From JBMOMT01 sp049324835 (lineage in GTDB: Bacteria; Chloroflexota; Anaerolineae; CAYNKW01): DNA of 64,000 nucleotides. The notes under the pieces are model-generated. The model was not told the origin of the DNA and did no database searches. It saw only the letters and a list, made by a program, of their open reading frames with translations. Location: the NCBI GenBank assembly GCA_049324835.1, contig JBMOMT010000053.1, positions 1 to 64,000 on the forward strand, in the 5' to 3' direction. Both the position numbers and the translations under genes were made by a program. Below are positions 7,775-15,455 of this stretch, piece after piece (position 1 is the stretch's first letter; each line of letters opens with the position of its first letter).

Positions 7775-8731
7775 GTGGTGAAACCAGAAAACGTTGCCGT
7801 CATTGGCGCCGGTACGATGGGACATGGCATCGCTCAGGTGTTTGCCCTGGCTGGCTTTCAGGTTTCCCTGACCGATAACGATGCAAATGTCTTGGAAAAT
7901 GCCATGCTGCGCATTCGGGCAAACCTTGAGACTTTTTTCGAGCACGGTGTTGTCAGTGAAGACGAGGCTGTGGCCGCGCTGACGCGCATCAAGCTGGTAT
8001 CCAATTCGATCGATGCGGCTTCGCAGGCCGGGTTCATTGTTGAGGCCGTCTTTGAAGACCTCACCCTCAAGCGCCAGGTCTTGCGCCAGTTGGAAGAGCA
8101 CTGCCCAACGTATGCCGTCATTGCCAGCAACACCTCCAGTTTTTGTGTCGGCGACATGGCATGCGTCCTCGACCGTCCAGAGCAGTTCTTGATCACGCAT
8201 TTCTGGAACCCGCCCCATATCATTCCACTCGTAGAAATAGTGCCCGGAGAGCACGCCTCTACCGAGACTATCGAGACCACCTTCAGACTTTTTCGGGACG
8301 CCGGCAAATGTCCTGTGCTGGTCAAGAAGGACGTTGCCGGGTTCGTGGGCAATCGCTTGCAGCATGCCTTGCGGCGAGAAGCCATTGCCATCGTGGCTCA
8401 GGACATCGCCAGTCCTCAAGATGTGGACCTCGTTGCCAGGTTGGGCTTTGGCCTTCGACTGCCCGTCGTTGGCCCGTTAGAGACCGTCGATCTGGGTGGT
8501 CTGGACCTCACTCTAGCGATCCAATCCTATCTCTTGCCCAGGCTAGATCGCTCCACTGAGCCTTCGTCATTGATCCAGGAAAAGGTCGCTCGCGGCGAGT
8601 TGGGAGCAAAAACAGGACAGGGGTTCTTCAACTGGCCTTCAGAACAGGCTGCCAGGACCATTCGGCAGCGCGATGAAACTCTGTTAAAGATGATCAAATT
8701 GCTGAAGGATCAGTGCTGTTTACCCTCTTGA
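7775..8731 (+). CDS. 3-hydroxyacyl-CoA dehydrogenase family protein
   Basis: A 318-residue NAD-dependent dehydrogenase. An N-terminal Rossmann fold (VAVIGAGTMGHGIAQ) is followed by the HFWNPPHIIPLVEIVPG active-site region and a helical C-terminal domain (GPLETVDLGGLDL). This arrangement resembles 3-hydroxybutyryl-CoA dehydrogenase, lambda-crystallin/L-gulonate dehydrogenase and carnitine dehydrogenase, so the substrate is uncertain. Two GTG codons are possible starts (7775, 7778). The gene follows the deacylase stop by 1 base, indicating translational coupling. With the downstream amidohydrolase and aminotransferase it probably processes a beta-hydroxy or beta-amino acid intermediate. Confidence 0.85.
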   Translation: MVKPENVAVIGAGTMGHGIAQVFALAGFQVSLTDNDANVLENAMLRIRANLETFFEHGVVSEDEAVAALTRIKLVSNSIDAASQAGFIVEAVFEDLTLKRQVLRQLEEHCPTYAVIASNTSSFCVGDMACVLDRPEQFLITHFWNPPHIIPLVEIVPGEHASTETIETTFRLFRDAGKCPVLVKKDVAGFVGNRLQHALRREAIAIVAQDIASPQDVDLVARLGFGLRLPVVGPLETVDLGGLDLTLAIQSYLLPRLDRSTEPSSLIQEKVARGELGAKTGQGFFNWPSEQAARTIRQRDETLLKMIKLLKDQCCLPS

Positions 8732-8744
8732 AAGGACTCTCATT

Positions 8745-10337
8745 ATGCATACTGATTTAGTTTTTCTCAACGGCCAGGTCATCACTATGGGACCCACCAC
8801 CCCGAGAGCCGAGGCCGTCGCCGTGGTTCACGATCGTATCGCGCTGGTCGGCAGCGACGCCGACGTTCGAGACACCATCGGCCCTGAAACGCAGATCATC
8901 GATCTAAAAGGGCGCGCGCTGCTGCCCGGCTTTATCGACGCCCACTGTCACATCGTTCTCTATGGCCTGAGCCGGCTCTGGCTCAACTGCCGCGCCGAGG
9001 TGATAAAAGACCTGGACGAGCTCTTGGCCCTGGTTAAAAAGGCGGCCGACGAACTGGAACCCGGCCAGTGGATTCGGAGCCGGGGATACGAGGACACCCG
9101 GCTGCCGCCCCGCTACGCCCTCACCCGCCACGATCTGGACAAGGCGGCGCCCCAGCACCCGGTTTACCTGGAGCGGGTCTGCGGCCACGTCATCGTGGTC
9201 AACAGCCGCGCCCTGGAATTGGCCGGCATCACCCGCGAGACGCCGGATCCTCCCGGCGGTGAGATCGAACGAGACCAGAACGGCGAGCCCACCGGCTTGC
9301 TGCGCGAAACGGCCCGGGAACCCATCCGCCAGATCTTGCCCCCGCCCACCCAGGAAGAGCTGGAGGCGGCCATCGTCCGCGCCTCGGAAGATTATCTCGC
9401 TGCCGGTATCACCAGCATTCAGAACGCCGGCACCTCGGCGCCCGAATTGAAAGCCTTCCAGAGCCTCCACAGCCGCGGCGAGCTGCCTTTGCGGGCCTAT
9501 TTGATGGTATCCACCGAGATCGTCGATCACTTGATCGCCGCCGGGCTGCGCACTGGCCTCGGCGACAACCGGCTCAAGATTGGCCCGCTCAAGATATTCA
9601 TGGACGGCGGCATCGGCGCCTGCACGGCGGCCATGCGCCAGCCCTACGCCAAAGACCCCAACAACCGGGGCATCCTGTGGATGGAGCCGGACGAACTGAA
9701 CGATCTGGTGGAGCGGGCCCACCTGGCCGGCTTTCAAATCGGCACCCACGCCATCGGCGACTGGGCCATCGAGGTGGTGCTGGATGCCTACGAGCGCGCC
9801 CTCACCCGCTGGCCGCGCGCCGACCACCGCTACCGCATCGAGCACTGTGGCTCGCCCTTTGCCGAGCTTTTGGGGCGCATCGTCGAACTCGACGTGCTGC
9901 CCGTGCCCCAGCCCATCTTTTTGAACGAAGGCGGCGATCCCTACATCTCGAATCTGGGCCACGAGCGGGCCCACCAGCTCTACCCCTTGCGCAGCTTTCT
10001 CGACGCCGGCCTGCCCATCTCTGGCAGCTCCGATTCGCCCGTCTCGTCTTACGTGCCGCTCAAGGGCATCCAGACCGCCGTCACGCGCCACACCTGGGAT
10101 GGCCAGGTGCTGGGGCCCGGCCAAGAGATTTCGCTGCAAGAAGCTTTGCGTATGTACACCCTCAATGGCGCCTACGCCTCTTTCGAAGAAACGAGCAAAG
10201 GCTCCATCGAGGTGGGCAAACTGGCCGATTTCGCCATACTCGAACGCGACCCGTTCCTGGTAGCCCCAGACGAACTGGTCGATATCAACGTCGATATGAC
10301 TGTCGTCGGCGGCCGAATCGCCTACCGGCGGGAATAA
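8745..10337 (+). CDS. Amidohydrolase, YtcJ-like
   Basis: A 530-residue metal-dependent amidohydrolase of the YtcJ/exoenzyme-regulatory group. Visible features are GFIDAHCHI (metal-binding HCH), the long insert typical of this group, IGTHAIGDWA and RIEHC metal ligands, and GSSDSPVSSY near the C-terminus. The gene begins 13 bases after the dehydrogenase, with AAAGGA ahead of the ATG. The family hydrolyses cyclic or linear amides of mostly unknown identity. In this operon it may cut an imported amide before the aminotransferase step. Length is normal and no defects are seen. Confidence 0.85.
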   Translation: MHTDLVFLNGQVITMGPTTPRAEAVAVVHDRIALVGSDADVRDTIGPETQIIDLKGRALLPGFIDAHCHIVLYGLSRLWLNCRAEVIKDLDELLALVKKAADELEPGQWIRSRGYEDTRLPPRYALTRHDLDKAAPQHPVYLERVCGHVIVVNSRALELAGITRETPDPPGGEIERDQNGEPTGLLRETAREPIRQILPPPTQEELEAAIVRASEDYLAAGITSIQNAGTSAPELKAFQSLHSRGELPLRAYLMVSTEIVDHLIAAGLRTGLGDNRLKIGPLKIFMDGGIGACTAAMRQPYAKDPNNRGILWMEPDELNDLVERAHLAGFQIGTHAIGDWAIEVVLDAYERALTRWPRADHRYRIEHCGSPFAELLGRIVELDVLPVPQPIFLNEGGDPYISNLGHERAHQLYPLRSFLDAGLPISGSSDSPVSSYVPLKGIQTAVTRHTWDGQVLGPGQEISLQEALRMYTLNGAYASFEETSKGSIEVGKLADFAILERDPFLVAPDELVDINVDMTVVGGRIAYRRE

Positions 10338-10424
10338 AAAGAGCGTTCGAGGTCGTCCAGGAGCGGGCCGTAGCAATGACGCCCGGCCGGCTCCTGGCAT
10401 AACAAAAAAAAGAGAGCAGAGAAA

Positions 10425-11693
10425 ATGAGCCAAGACCTGATCCAACACCTCTCCCACGTCTGGACACGGGTTACCGACCTGGTCGCCGAGCGCGCCGAAG
10501 GCGTTTATCTCTACGCCGCCGATGGCCGACGCTATCTGGATTTTTCGTCGGGCATCGGAGTGACCAACACCGGTCATAACCATCCCCAGGTGGTGGCCGC
10601 CGCCAAAGCCCAGATCGACAAACTGATCCACGGCCAGATGAACGTGTTGTACAACCGACCCGTGCTTGACCTGGTGGCCGAACTTCTTACAATAGTGCCC
10701 AATGGCCTGGACCGCTTCTTTTTCAGCAACAGCGGCGCCGAGGCCGTGGAGGCGGCTTTTAAACTTGCCCGGCAGGCTACCAGACGTCCTAACGTCATCG
10801 CCTTTCAGGGCGCCTTTCACGGGCGTTCTATCGGCGCCTTGAGCCTCACCAGCAGCAATTCTAAATTTCGGGCCGGTTACCAACCGCTCATGGCCGGTGT
10901 GTTCATCGCACCTTATCCTTATGCCTATCGCTACGGCTGGACGCCGGAAGAGACCTCTGCGTTCTGTCTGCAAGAGATCCGCCACATGCTGGCCACTCAG
11001 ACCGCGCCGCAAGAAACAGCCGCGGTGCTGATCGAGCCGGTGCTGGGCGAGGGTGGCTATGTGCCATCGCCGCCTGCCTTTCTGGAAGGGCTACAACAGC
11101 TCTGCGCCGAGCACGATATCCTGCTCATCGTCGACGAAATCCAGTCCGGCTTTGGGCGCACGGGCCGCTGGTTCGCCTGCCAACACTATCCTGTGCAGCC
11201 AGACATCGTCGTCATGGCCAAAGGCATGGCCTCCGGCTTTCCACTGAGCGGCATCGCCACGAGGGAAAAGATCATGGACGCCTGGCAGCCCGGCGCCCAT
11301 GGCGGCACCTTTGGTGGCAACGCCGTGAGTTGCGCCGCTGCCGCCGCCACGGTGCGCACCATCCGCGAGGAAGGACTGCTGGAGAATGGCCTCCAAATGG
11401 GCCGCTATCTCACGGATCGGTTGCGGGTGATGCAATCCCAATATCCCGTCCTGGGTGACGTGCGCGGCCTGGGCTTGATGATCGCTGCCGAGTTTACCAA
11501 TGACAATGGACAACCGGACGCTGACGCAGCAAGAGCCGTACGACTCAAATGCCTGGAAGGCGGCCTGATCCTGCTGACCTGCGGCTCCTATAGCAACGTC
11601 ATTCGTTGGATCCCTCCATTGACTGTCAACCGGTCCCAGATAGATGAAGCATTCAAGATTTTCGAAGAAGCGCTGGCATTCATCAGCTCGTGA
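10425..11693 (+). CDS. Class III (GabT-like) aminotransferase
   Basis: A 422-residue PLP-dependent aminotransferase, most similar in pattern to 4-aminobutyrate and related omega-aminotransferases. It shows the TNTGHNHPQVV entry motif, the FFSNSGAEAVEAAFKLAR cofactor region, LIVDEIQSGFGRTG with the PLP-contacting Asp, and the Schiff-base lysine in VVMAKGMASGFPLSG. The ATG is preceded by AGAGCAGAG. It probably removes the amino group from the product of the upstream hydrolases. It is the last intact gene of the run; decayed methyltransferase fragments follow directly. Confidence 0.88.
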   Translation: MSQDLIQHLSHVWTRVTDLVAERAEGVYLYAADGRRYLDFSSGIGVTNTGHNHPQVVAAAKAQIDKLIHGQMNVLYNRPVLDLVAELLTIVPNGLDRFFFSNSGAEAVEAAFKLARQATRRPNVIAFQGAFHGRSIGALSLTSSNSKFRAGYQPLMAGVFIAPYPYAYRYGWTPEETSAFCLQEIRHMLATQTAPQETAAVLIEPVLGEGGYVPSPPAFLEGLQQLCAEHDILLIVDEIQSGFGRTGRWFACQHYPVQPDIVVMAKGMASGFPLSGIATREKIMDAWQPGAHGGTFGGNAVSCAAAAATVRTIREEGLLENGLQMGRYLTDRLRVMQSQYPVLGDVRGLGLMIAAEFTNDNGQPDADAARAVRLKCLEGGLILLTCGSYSNVIRWIPPLTVNRSQIDEAFKIFEEALAFISS

Positions 11694-11710
11694 CCAGGGA
11701 GAATCGAGTG

Positions 11711-12029
11711 ATGCCATTGCACACGACCAGCCCCACCGCGCCTCGTTTTCAGATGCTGACCAAAGAGGCCGTGGAGCGCACCCACCGGGCCGTGCTGGAG
11801 GTTCTATGGGAGATTGGCCTCGATTTTCCTCACGAGCGGGCGCTCTTTAGAAAAAGCCGGCGACTGGGTACTGGCCGGCGCGCGAACGATGAACGACCGC
11901 ATGACAGATAAAATGCGCTGGATATTGGAAAACCATCACCCCGAGCCCTTGCCAGACGACGTGCTGCGCGAGTTGCAATGCATCACCCGGTGGGCCGAGG
12001 CGCGGGCCAACCTACCCGCATCCGATTAG
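11711..12029 (+). pseudogene. MttB-family (trimethylamine methyltransferase-like) remnant
   Basis: The first 45 or so codons (MLTKEAVERTHRAVLEVL, EIGLDFPHERAL) match the N-terminus of MttB-type corrinoid methyltransferases. After a frameshift near 11850 the reading continues as KAGDWVLAG and then TDKMRWILENHHPEPLPDDV, which resembles the family C-terminus. The catalytic middle of about 400 residues is missing, so this is an internally deleted, frameshifted pseudogene. Intact relatives demethylate quaternary amines such as betaine or carnitine. Confidence 0.6.
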
Positions 12030-12039
12030 AGGAGACGAA

Positions 12040-12375
12040 CGGGGCGCCTGCAACGTGCTGCACATTTGCGGCCACAATCTGCGCCTGGCCCCCTACACCG
12101 ATTACCCTGCCCACGCCGTGAACTGGGCCCCGCAGCACGGCAATCTCAGCCTGAGCCAGGGGCGTGATCTGTTCCGGCGCACCATCATTGGCGGCGTGGA
12201 CGAGCGTGGTCCCATCGTGAATGGCCCGCGGCAAGCCATCGTCGCCGAGGTTCAGGCGGCCATCGCCGAGATGGGGCAGGTGGGTTTCATGATCGGCGCC
12301 GGCTGCACCGTGCCCAACGACATCGACGTGCAGCATCTGATCTGGGCGCGGGAGGCTGTGCTGGGGTCAGGCTGA
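12040..12375 (+). pseudogene. URO-D/MtaA-like methyltransferase C-terminal remnant
   Basis: The frame reads ACNVLHICGHN ... HAVNWAPQHGNLSLSQ ... IGAGCTVPNDIDVQ, which matches the last third of uroporphyrinogen-decarboxylase-like proteins, including corrinoid:CoM-type methyltransferases. No start codon or N-terminal two thirds is present. It lies directly behind the MttB remnant, so the two probably came from one lost methyl-transfer module. Confidence 0.6.
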
Positions 12376-12452
12376 TGAGCCTCCTGACTACCGGACATTT
12401 GACAAGAGGCTCAAAAACCGATCACGAATCACACGAACAACCGAATTTCACG

Positions 12453-12594
12453 GTAACTGCTCACCCTCCCGCAGGCTCTTGTAGGGGCCGTGCCCCTACA
12501 CTGCCGCAACTTGTCGATTCGCCAGCTCCAATCGACTAGGTTGTGGGACAGGATGAACGATTTTAGCCTGCGGGAGGGTAGGCTGAGCAGTTAC
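12453..12594 (-). mobile_element. MITE copy C, inverted relative to copy B
   Basis: A 142-bp element with the terminal repeats GTAACTGCTCACCCTCCCGC and GCGGGAGGGTAGGCTGAGCA ending in GTTAC. On the minus strand its interior matches copies B and E (GCTAAAATCGTTCATCC). The 8 bases on each side differ, so no target duplication survives. The remaining sequence between 12376 and 12623 shows nothing else. Confidence 0.8.
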
Positions 12595-12623
12595 TATTGG
12601 GAAACAACTCTATTCCCCACGCA

Positions 12624-13787
12624 TCACTCACCCGCATACACACCCCAGGCCAGATCGTCGTGCTGTGCGACAAAAGCTTCTGAAAAGTACTGGGCCAGGT
12701 CTGCGCGTCCCTGCAAATGGTAGCCGAAAAAGGCAACTGCGAAATGCGCCATGCGGGCTGCCATCTCTGTGTCGAACACCATCATGTGGTCTGGACCGAC
12801 AAACGAGATCAGCGCCTTATCAGCCGCGCCCAGGTGCTCAAAGATCAGCGCGTTTTCCGGGTAGAGTTCATCCTGGGTGGCTACGATCATCAGCGTAGGC
12901 CGGTCGACTGCTGCCAGCCCTCTCTCACCAAATAACCACCATCCTTCTCCGGCCAGCGGCATCACGGCGCGAATCCGCGCGTCGGTCATCGGTTGCCACA
13001 GCCCGTCCTGGCTGGCGGTGATGGCCTCACCCGCATGGGCGGCGAATTCGTCCCATGCGCCAGCCGGAACGCAGGAAAAAGCCGACAGAGACACTTTTTT
13101 CCTGGCATCGGGGTTCACACATTGGGCCAGGTAATACTCGGGGTCGATACGCGCCCCGCTCAAGGCCAGGGTATTGTAGCCATCAAACGAGTATCCGATG
13201 GCGCCGGTGTGGTCGGCGTCGATCATGCCCTCCAGACCTTCCGGCGGCTTGGAGGCCATCTGCTCCAACGCGAACAGAATATCGAGAGGTTGGTCGATCA
13301 TCTGTTCATTCATCTGAGCATAGCTGTCGATTCCGTCGACGCTGGCCCAGACGAAACCGTGGCTGATCAGATAGGCGGCCAATATTCTGGCCATTTGGGT
13401 CGACGATAGGATCAGGGGGTAGGGTGCGCCGCTGGGGTCCGGAGCACGGTCGGGGCCGACCTGGAAGGGAGTGCTGTTCGAGCCTTCAGGTCGCACAGCC
13501 GGATACCACACTGTGATGCTGACCTGGCGGTTGTCGCGGCTGGCATCCTCAAACTTGAAGGTACGTCTGCCGGCGTAATATGAGCCGGGCTCAGTGAGTG
13601 GAAAGGGAGCAGGCTCTTGGGTGACCGCAAGGGCGCCACCTTCTTCGGTGGCCTGTGGCTTTGTCGGTGTAGCCTGCGATACTGTCGCCGTGGCAGGGCC
13701 ACAGGCAACCAGGGCCAGCATCGCCAGAACACTTGCATACCGAACGAGAATCACACAAACGTGTCGCGCTGACTCTTGGAGTTTCAT
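12624..13787 (-). CDS. Alpha/beta-hydrolase lipoprotein, PAF-acetylhydrolase-like
   Basis: A 387-residue secreted lipoprotein. The start at 13787 gives a hydrophobic signal with lipobox MLALVAC, then a Thr/Pro/Ala-rich spacer and an alpha/beta hydrolase fold resembling platelet-activating-factor acetylhydrolases and related esterases. Candidate catalytic residues are Ser in IGYSFDGY, Asp in IVATQDELYP and His in FVGPDHMMVF. The nucleophile elbow is GYSFD rather than the usual GxSxG, a small oddity that may lower or alter activity. Downstream lies a MITE; upstream a decayed HU-like gene. Substrate is unknown. Confidence 0.75.
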   Translation of the reverse strand: MKLQESARHVCVILVRYASVLAMLALVACGPATATVSQATPTKPQATEEGGALAVTQEPAPFPLTEPGSYYAGRRTFKFEDASRDNRQVSITVWYPAVRPEGSNSTPFQVGPDRAPDPSGAPYPLILSSTQMARILAAYLISHGFVWASVDGIDSYAQMNEQMIDQPLDILFALEQMASKPPEGLEGMIDADHTGAIGYSFDGYNTLALSGARIDPEYYLAQCVNPDARKKVSLSAFSCVPAGAWDEFAAHAGEAITASQDGLWQPMTDARIRAVMPLAGEGWWLFGERGLAAVDRPTLMIVATQDELYPENALIFEHLGAADKALISFVGPDHMMVFDTEMAARMAHFAVAFFGYHLQGRADLAQYFSEAFVAQHDDLAWGVYAGE

Positions 13788-13889
13788 CGTACCCCCACAA
13801 AAACACATGCATCGGCGGAACGTGGATAGGAGTTGCCCAACGGCCCGCGCATCAGCCCTTGTCCTGGCCGCCTGTCTACGAAGGCAGGC

Positions 13890-14110
13890 GATGGTTGTTA
13901 TGCGACCTTTCCGAGCCGAAAACCCCGCCCCGCCTTCGGCCAGCTCTCGCAGAACCACAGCCAGCAACGTTTCCAGCGTGGCCAGTGTCCACCATGCTGA
14001 CGGTCGAGGTTTCGGCGATGCGTTCGGCCAACTGCCGCAACGTCACCCGGCCCGCGCTCTTGGCCATAGGATCATAGAGTTGTTTCCCAATAAATTGATG
14101 ACCAGGTGCT
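13890..14110 (-). pseudogene. Frameshifted HU/IHF-like DNA-binding protein remnant
   Basis: On the minus strand one frame reads KQLYDPMAKSAGRVTLRQLAERI and AETSTVSMVDT; after a one-base shift near 14000 the next frame reads TLETLLAVVLRELAEG. Together these follow the helix-turn pattern of large HU-like proteins. The beta-arm half (normally RLGDFGSF-like) is lost. No start signal is seen. The remainder of 13788-14440 holds only this and a palindromic repeat. Confidence 0.45.
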
Positions 14111-14201
14111 GAATGACTGACAAAACGCCATAGCCGTTGTTCAGCGCCGGGTACAGAACGCCGATTAACAAAGCTTTGCCTCAAACCGACGAGTTTGTCT
14201 C

Positions 14202-14257
14202 ACCGCAGAGACGCCGAGAAAAAACACAAAAACCTCTGTGTACTCGGCCTCGGCGGT
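14202..14257. repeat. Palindromic CCGCAGAGACGCCGAG repeat (R3)
   Basis: ACCGCAGAGACGCCGAG at 14202-14218 faces CCTCGGCGGT at 14248-14257. The motif resembles the inner palindrome of the R2 repeats at 2262-2413 and 56468-56619. Confidence 0.55.
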
Positions 14258-14441
14258 AAAATCTTGACAACACTTGACAGGGGGACTACCCAAAAGTGTC
14301 CGGTAGTGAAATTCTATCACGAGTTGACACCAGGCACAAGTCAATCCAGGCAAGAGTGCATTTATGCCGTTGGGGGGGCAAACCCTGGCGAAGGTTTAAA
14401 ACCTTCGTGGGGATCATTGTGCTGGCGCCTGAGAAACAATG

Positions 14442-14467
14442 AAAAAGGGCCAGCAAAGCGCTGGCCC
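14442..14467 (-). terminator. Intrinsic terminator of the csp-rbp transcript
   Basis: On the minus strand GGGCCAGC and GCTGGCCC form a perfect 8-bp stem (14460-14467 and 14447-14454) followed by a run of five U (14446-14442). It lies about 100 bases past the RNA-binding protein gene. Confidence 0.85.
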
Positions 14468-14567
14468 TCAATCTTGTTTCTTCCTTATTTCTTCTCTACG
14501 GCTTTTGCGACGTTGGGCGCTGTAGCCCTCAGGCCACAACCGCAGTGCTCGGTAGATCTTGCCGACC

Positions 14568-14858
14568 CTACCAGCGACGGTCGCGGCGGCTTCGGTCGTC
14601 GCCCCGTGGTTTTGCAGGGCGGGCCTTGTTCACCGTGAGCGACCGGCCGTCCACTTCCTGGCCGTTCAACGCCGCAATAGCTGCCTGGGCTGCCTCTTCT
14701 GTTGCCATCTCGACAAAGGCAAAGCCGCGCGGTTGCCCGGTGTAGCGATCGGTCACCACACTGACCGAGGTCACCTCTCCATGCGCTGCAAACATGGCCT
14801 GCAGCTTGCCTTCGGTTGTGTCGTAACTCAAATTGCCAATGTATATTTTTTGCGTCAT
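14568..14858 (-). CDS. RRM-domain RNA-binding protein
   Basis: A 96-residue single RNA-recognition-motif protein. RNP2 (IYIGNL, residues 5-10) and RNP1 (RGFAFVEM, residues 44-51) are both present, followed by a short Arg/Asp-rich tail. Proteins of this size (Rbp) are cold-induced in cyanobacteria and other bacteria and bind U-rich RNA. The gene follows the cold-shock protein gene by 20 bases with a GGAG-type site, so both are probably made from one cold-responsive message ending at the terminator at 14442-14467. Confidence 0.92.
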   Translation of the reverse strand: MTQKIYIGNLSYDTTEGKLQAMFAAHGEVTSVSVVTDRYTGQPRGFAFVEMATEEAAQAAIAALNGQEVDGRSLTVNKARPAKPRGDDRSRRDRRW

Positions 14859-14878
14859 CTCGTTCTTCTCCTTTTGAT

Positions 14879-15088
14879 CTACTGGGGCACAACACTGACG
14901 GCTTGCAAACCCTTGGGGCCTTGCTCAACGGAGAACTCGACCCGCTGTCCTTCGTCCAGGGTTTTGAAACCCGCCATCAGAATAGCCGTGTGGTGGACGA
15001 ACACGTCGTCAGAGCCCTCACGCGAGATAAAACCATAGCCTTTGGAACCATTGAACCACTTGACGGTTCCGATTTCACGATCACTCAC
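14879..15088 (-). CDS. Cold-shock protein (CspA family)
   Basis: A 69-residue single cold-shock domain that binds single-stranded RNA/DNA. RNP1 (KGYGFIS) and RNP2 (DVFVHHTAI) are intact and the length is standard. The start is taken as GTG at 15088 because AAAGGA lies 9 bases upstream; an in-frame TTG at 15106 would place that site inside the gene. It heads a two-gene transcript with the RRM protein and diverges from a DEAD-box helicase. A leader of about 135 bases with a terminator-like hairpin precedes it, suggesting temperature- or protein-dependent read-through. Confidence 0.93.
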   Translation of the reverse strand: MSDREIGTVKWFNGSKGYGFISREGSDDVFVHHTAILMAGFKTLDEGQRVEFSVEQGPKGLQAVSVVPQ

Positions 15089-15147
15089 TGTCTTTTTTCC
15101 TTTCAATGGTACTGAATGTTATTTCGGGCAAGCGCCAAGCGGCCCAT

Positions 15148-15180
15148 AAAAAATCGCCTGGACTCGTAAAAATCCAGGCG
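15148..15180 (-). terminator. Terminator-like hairpin inside the csp leader
   Basis: On the minus strand CGCCTGGA (15180-15173) pairs with TCCAGGCG (15162-15155), a perfect 8-bp stem, followed by a run of six U (15153-15148). It lies between the csp promoter and start codon, so it can act as an attenuator. Confidence 0.7.
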
Positions 15181-15229
15181 AATATGCCTCATCGCTACTA
15201 ACTTGGAATCTTACCCGTTCGATGGACAA

Positions 15230-15258
15230 ATTGTACCAGCCTTGTCAGAAATTGTCAA
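15230..15258 (-). promoter_or_regulatory. csp promoter
   Basis: On the minus strand TTGACA (15258-15253) and TACAAT (15235-15230) are spaced by 17 bases. The predicted start near 15223 gives a leader of about 135 bases. Confidence 0.8.
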
Positions 15259-15281
15259 ATTCGATTGGACGGTTGCTCGTT

Positions 15282-15310
15282 TTGACACGAATCCTGTTTG
15301 CTGGTATAAT
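15282..15310 (+). promoter_or_regulatory. DEAD-box helicase promoter
   Basis: TTGACA at 15282-15287 and TATAAT at 15305-15310 with 17-base spacing, a full consensus match. It diverges from the csp promoter only 23 bases away. Confidence 0.88.
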
Positions 15311-15347
15311 CACTGTCGTTAGCAAGTTAATCGGTTTGGCGTTTCCT

Positions 15348-15384
15348 ACCGCTCCGATTCACACCATCGGAGCGGTCTTTTTTT
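15348..15384 (+). terminator. Strong terminator in the helicase leader
   Basis: ACCGCTCCGAT (15348-15358) pairs perfectly with ATCGGAGCGGT (15366-15376), followed by C and seven T. It lies about 30 bases after the transcription start and 70 before the start codon. GGTTTGG at 15333-15339 can pair with CCAAACC at 15391-15397 around it. Confidence 0.85.
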
Positions 15385-15406
15385 AACAATCCAAACCAAC
15401 ACAAAT

Positions 15407-15427
15407 TCACAGGCCGAATGCCTGTGA
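15407..15427 (+). promoter_or_regulatory. Second leader hairpin before the helicase start
   Basis: TCACAGGC (15407-15414) and GCCTGTGA (15420-15427) form a perfect 8-bp stem with a 5-base loop. It has no T-run. It sits 28 bases ahead of the start codon and may modulate translation. Confidence 0.6.
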
Positions 15428-15455
15428 GTCAGTTCATACAACAGTAAGGAGTTTC

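Noticed and set aside
6235..7830. 531-codon minus-strand frame opposite the D-aminoacylase-like gene
   Set aside because: Shadow of a well-supported plus-strand gene; composition is His/Gln/Arg-rich as expected for antisense frames.
8904..11012. 702-codon open frame on the minus strand
   Set aside because: It is antisense to the amidohydrolase and aminotransferase genes, which have clear family motifs. High GC and codon bias create such shadow frames; it has no recognisable domain.
12490..12723. Short frames inside the MITE copies
   Set aside because: They vary in frame between copies and end at element borders, so the elements are taken as non-coding.
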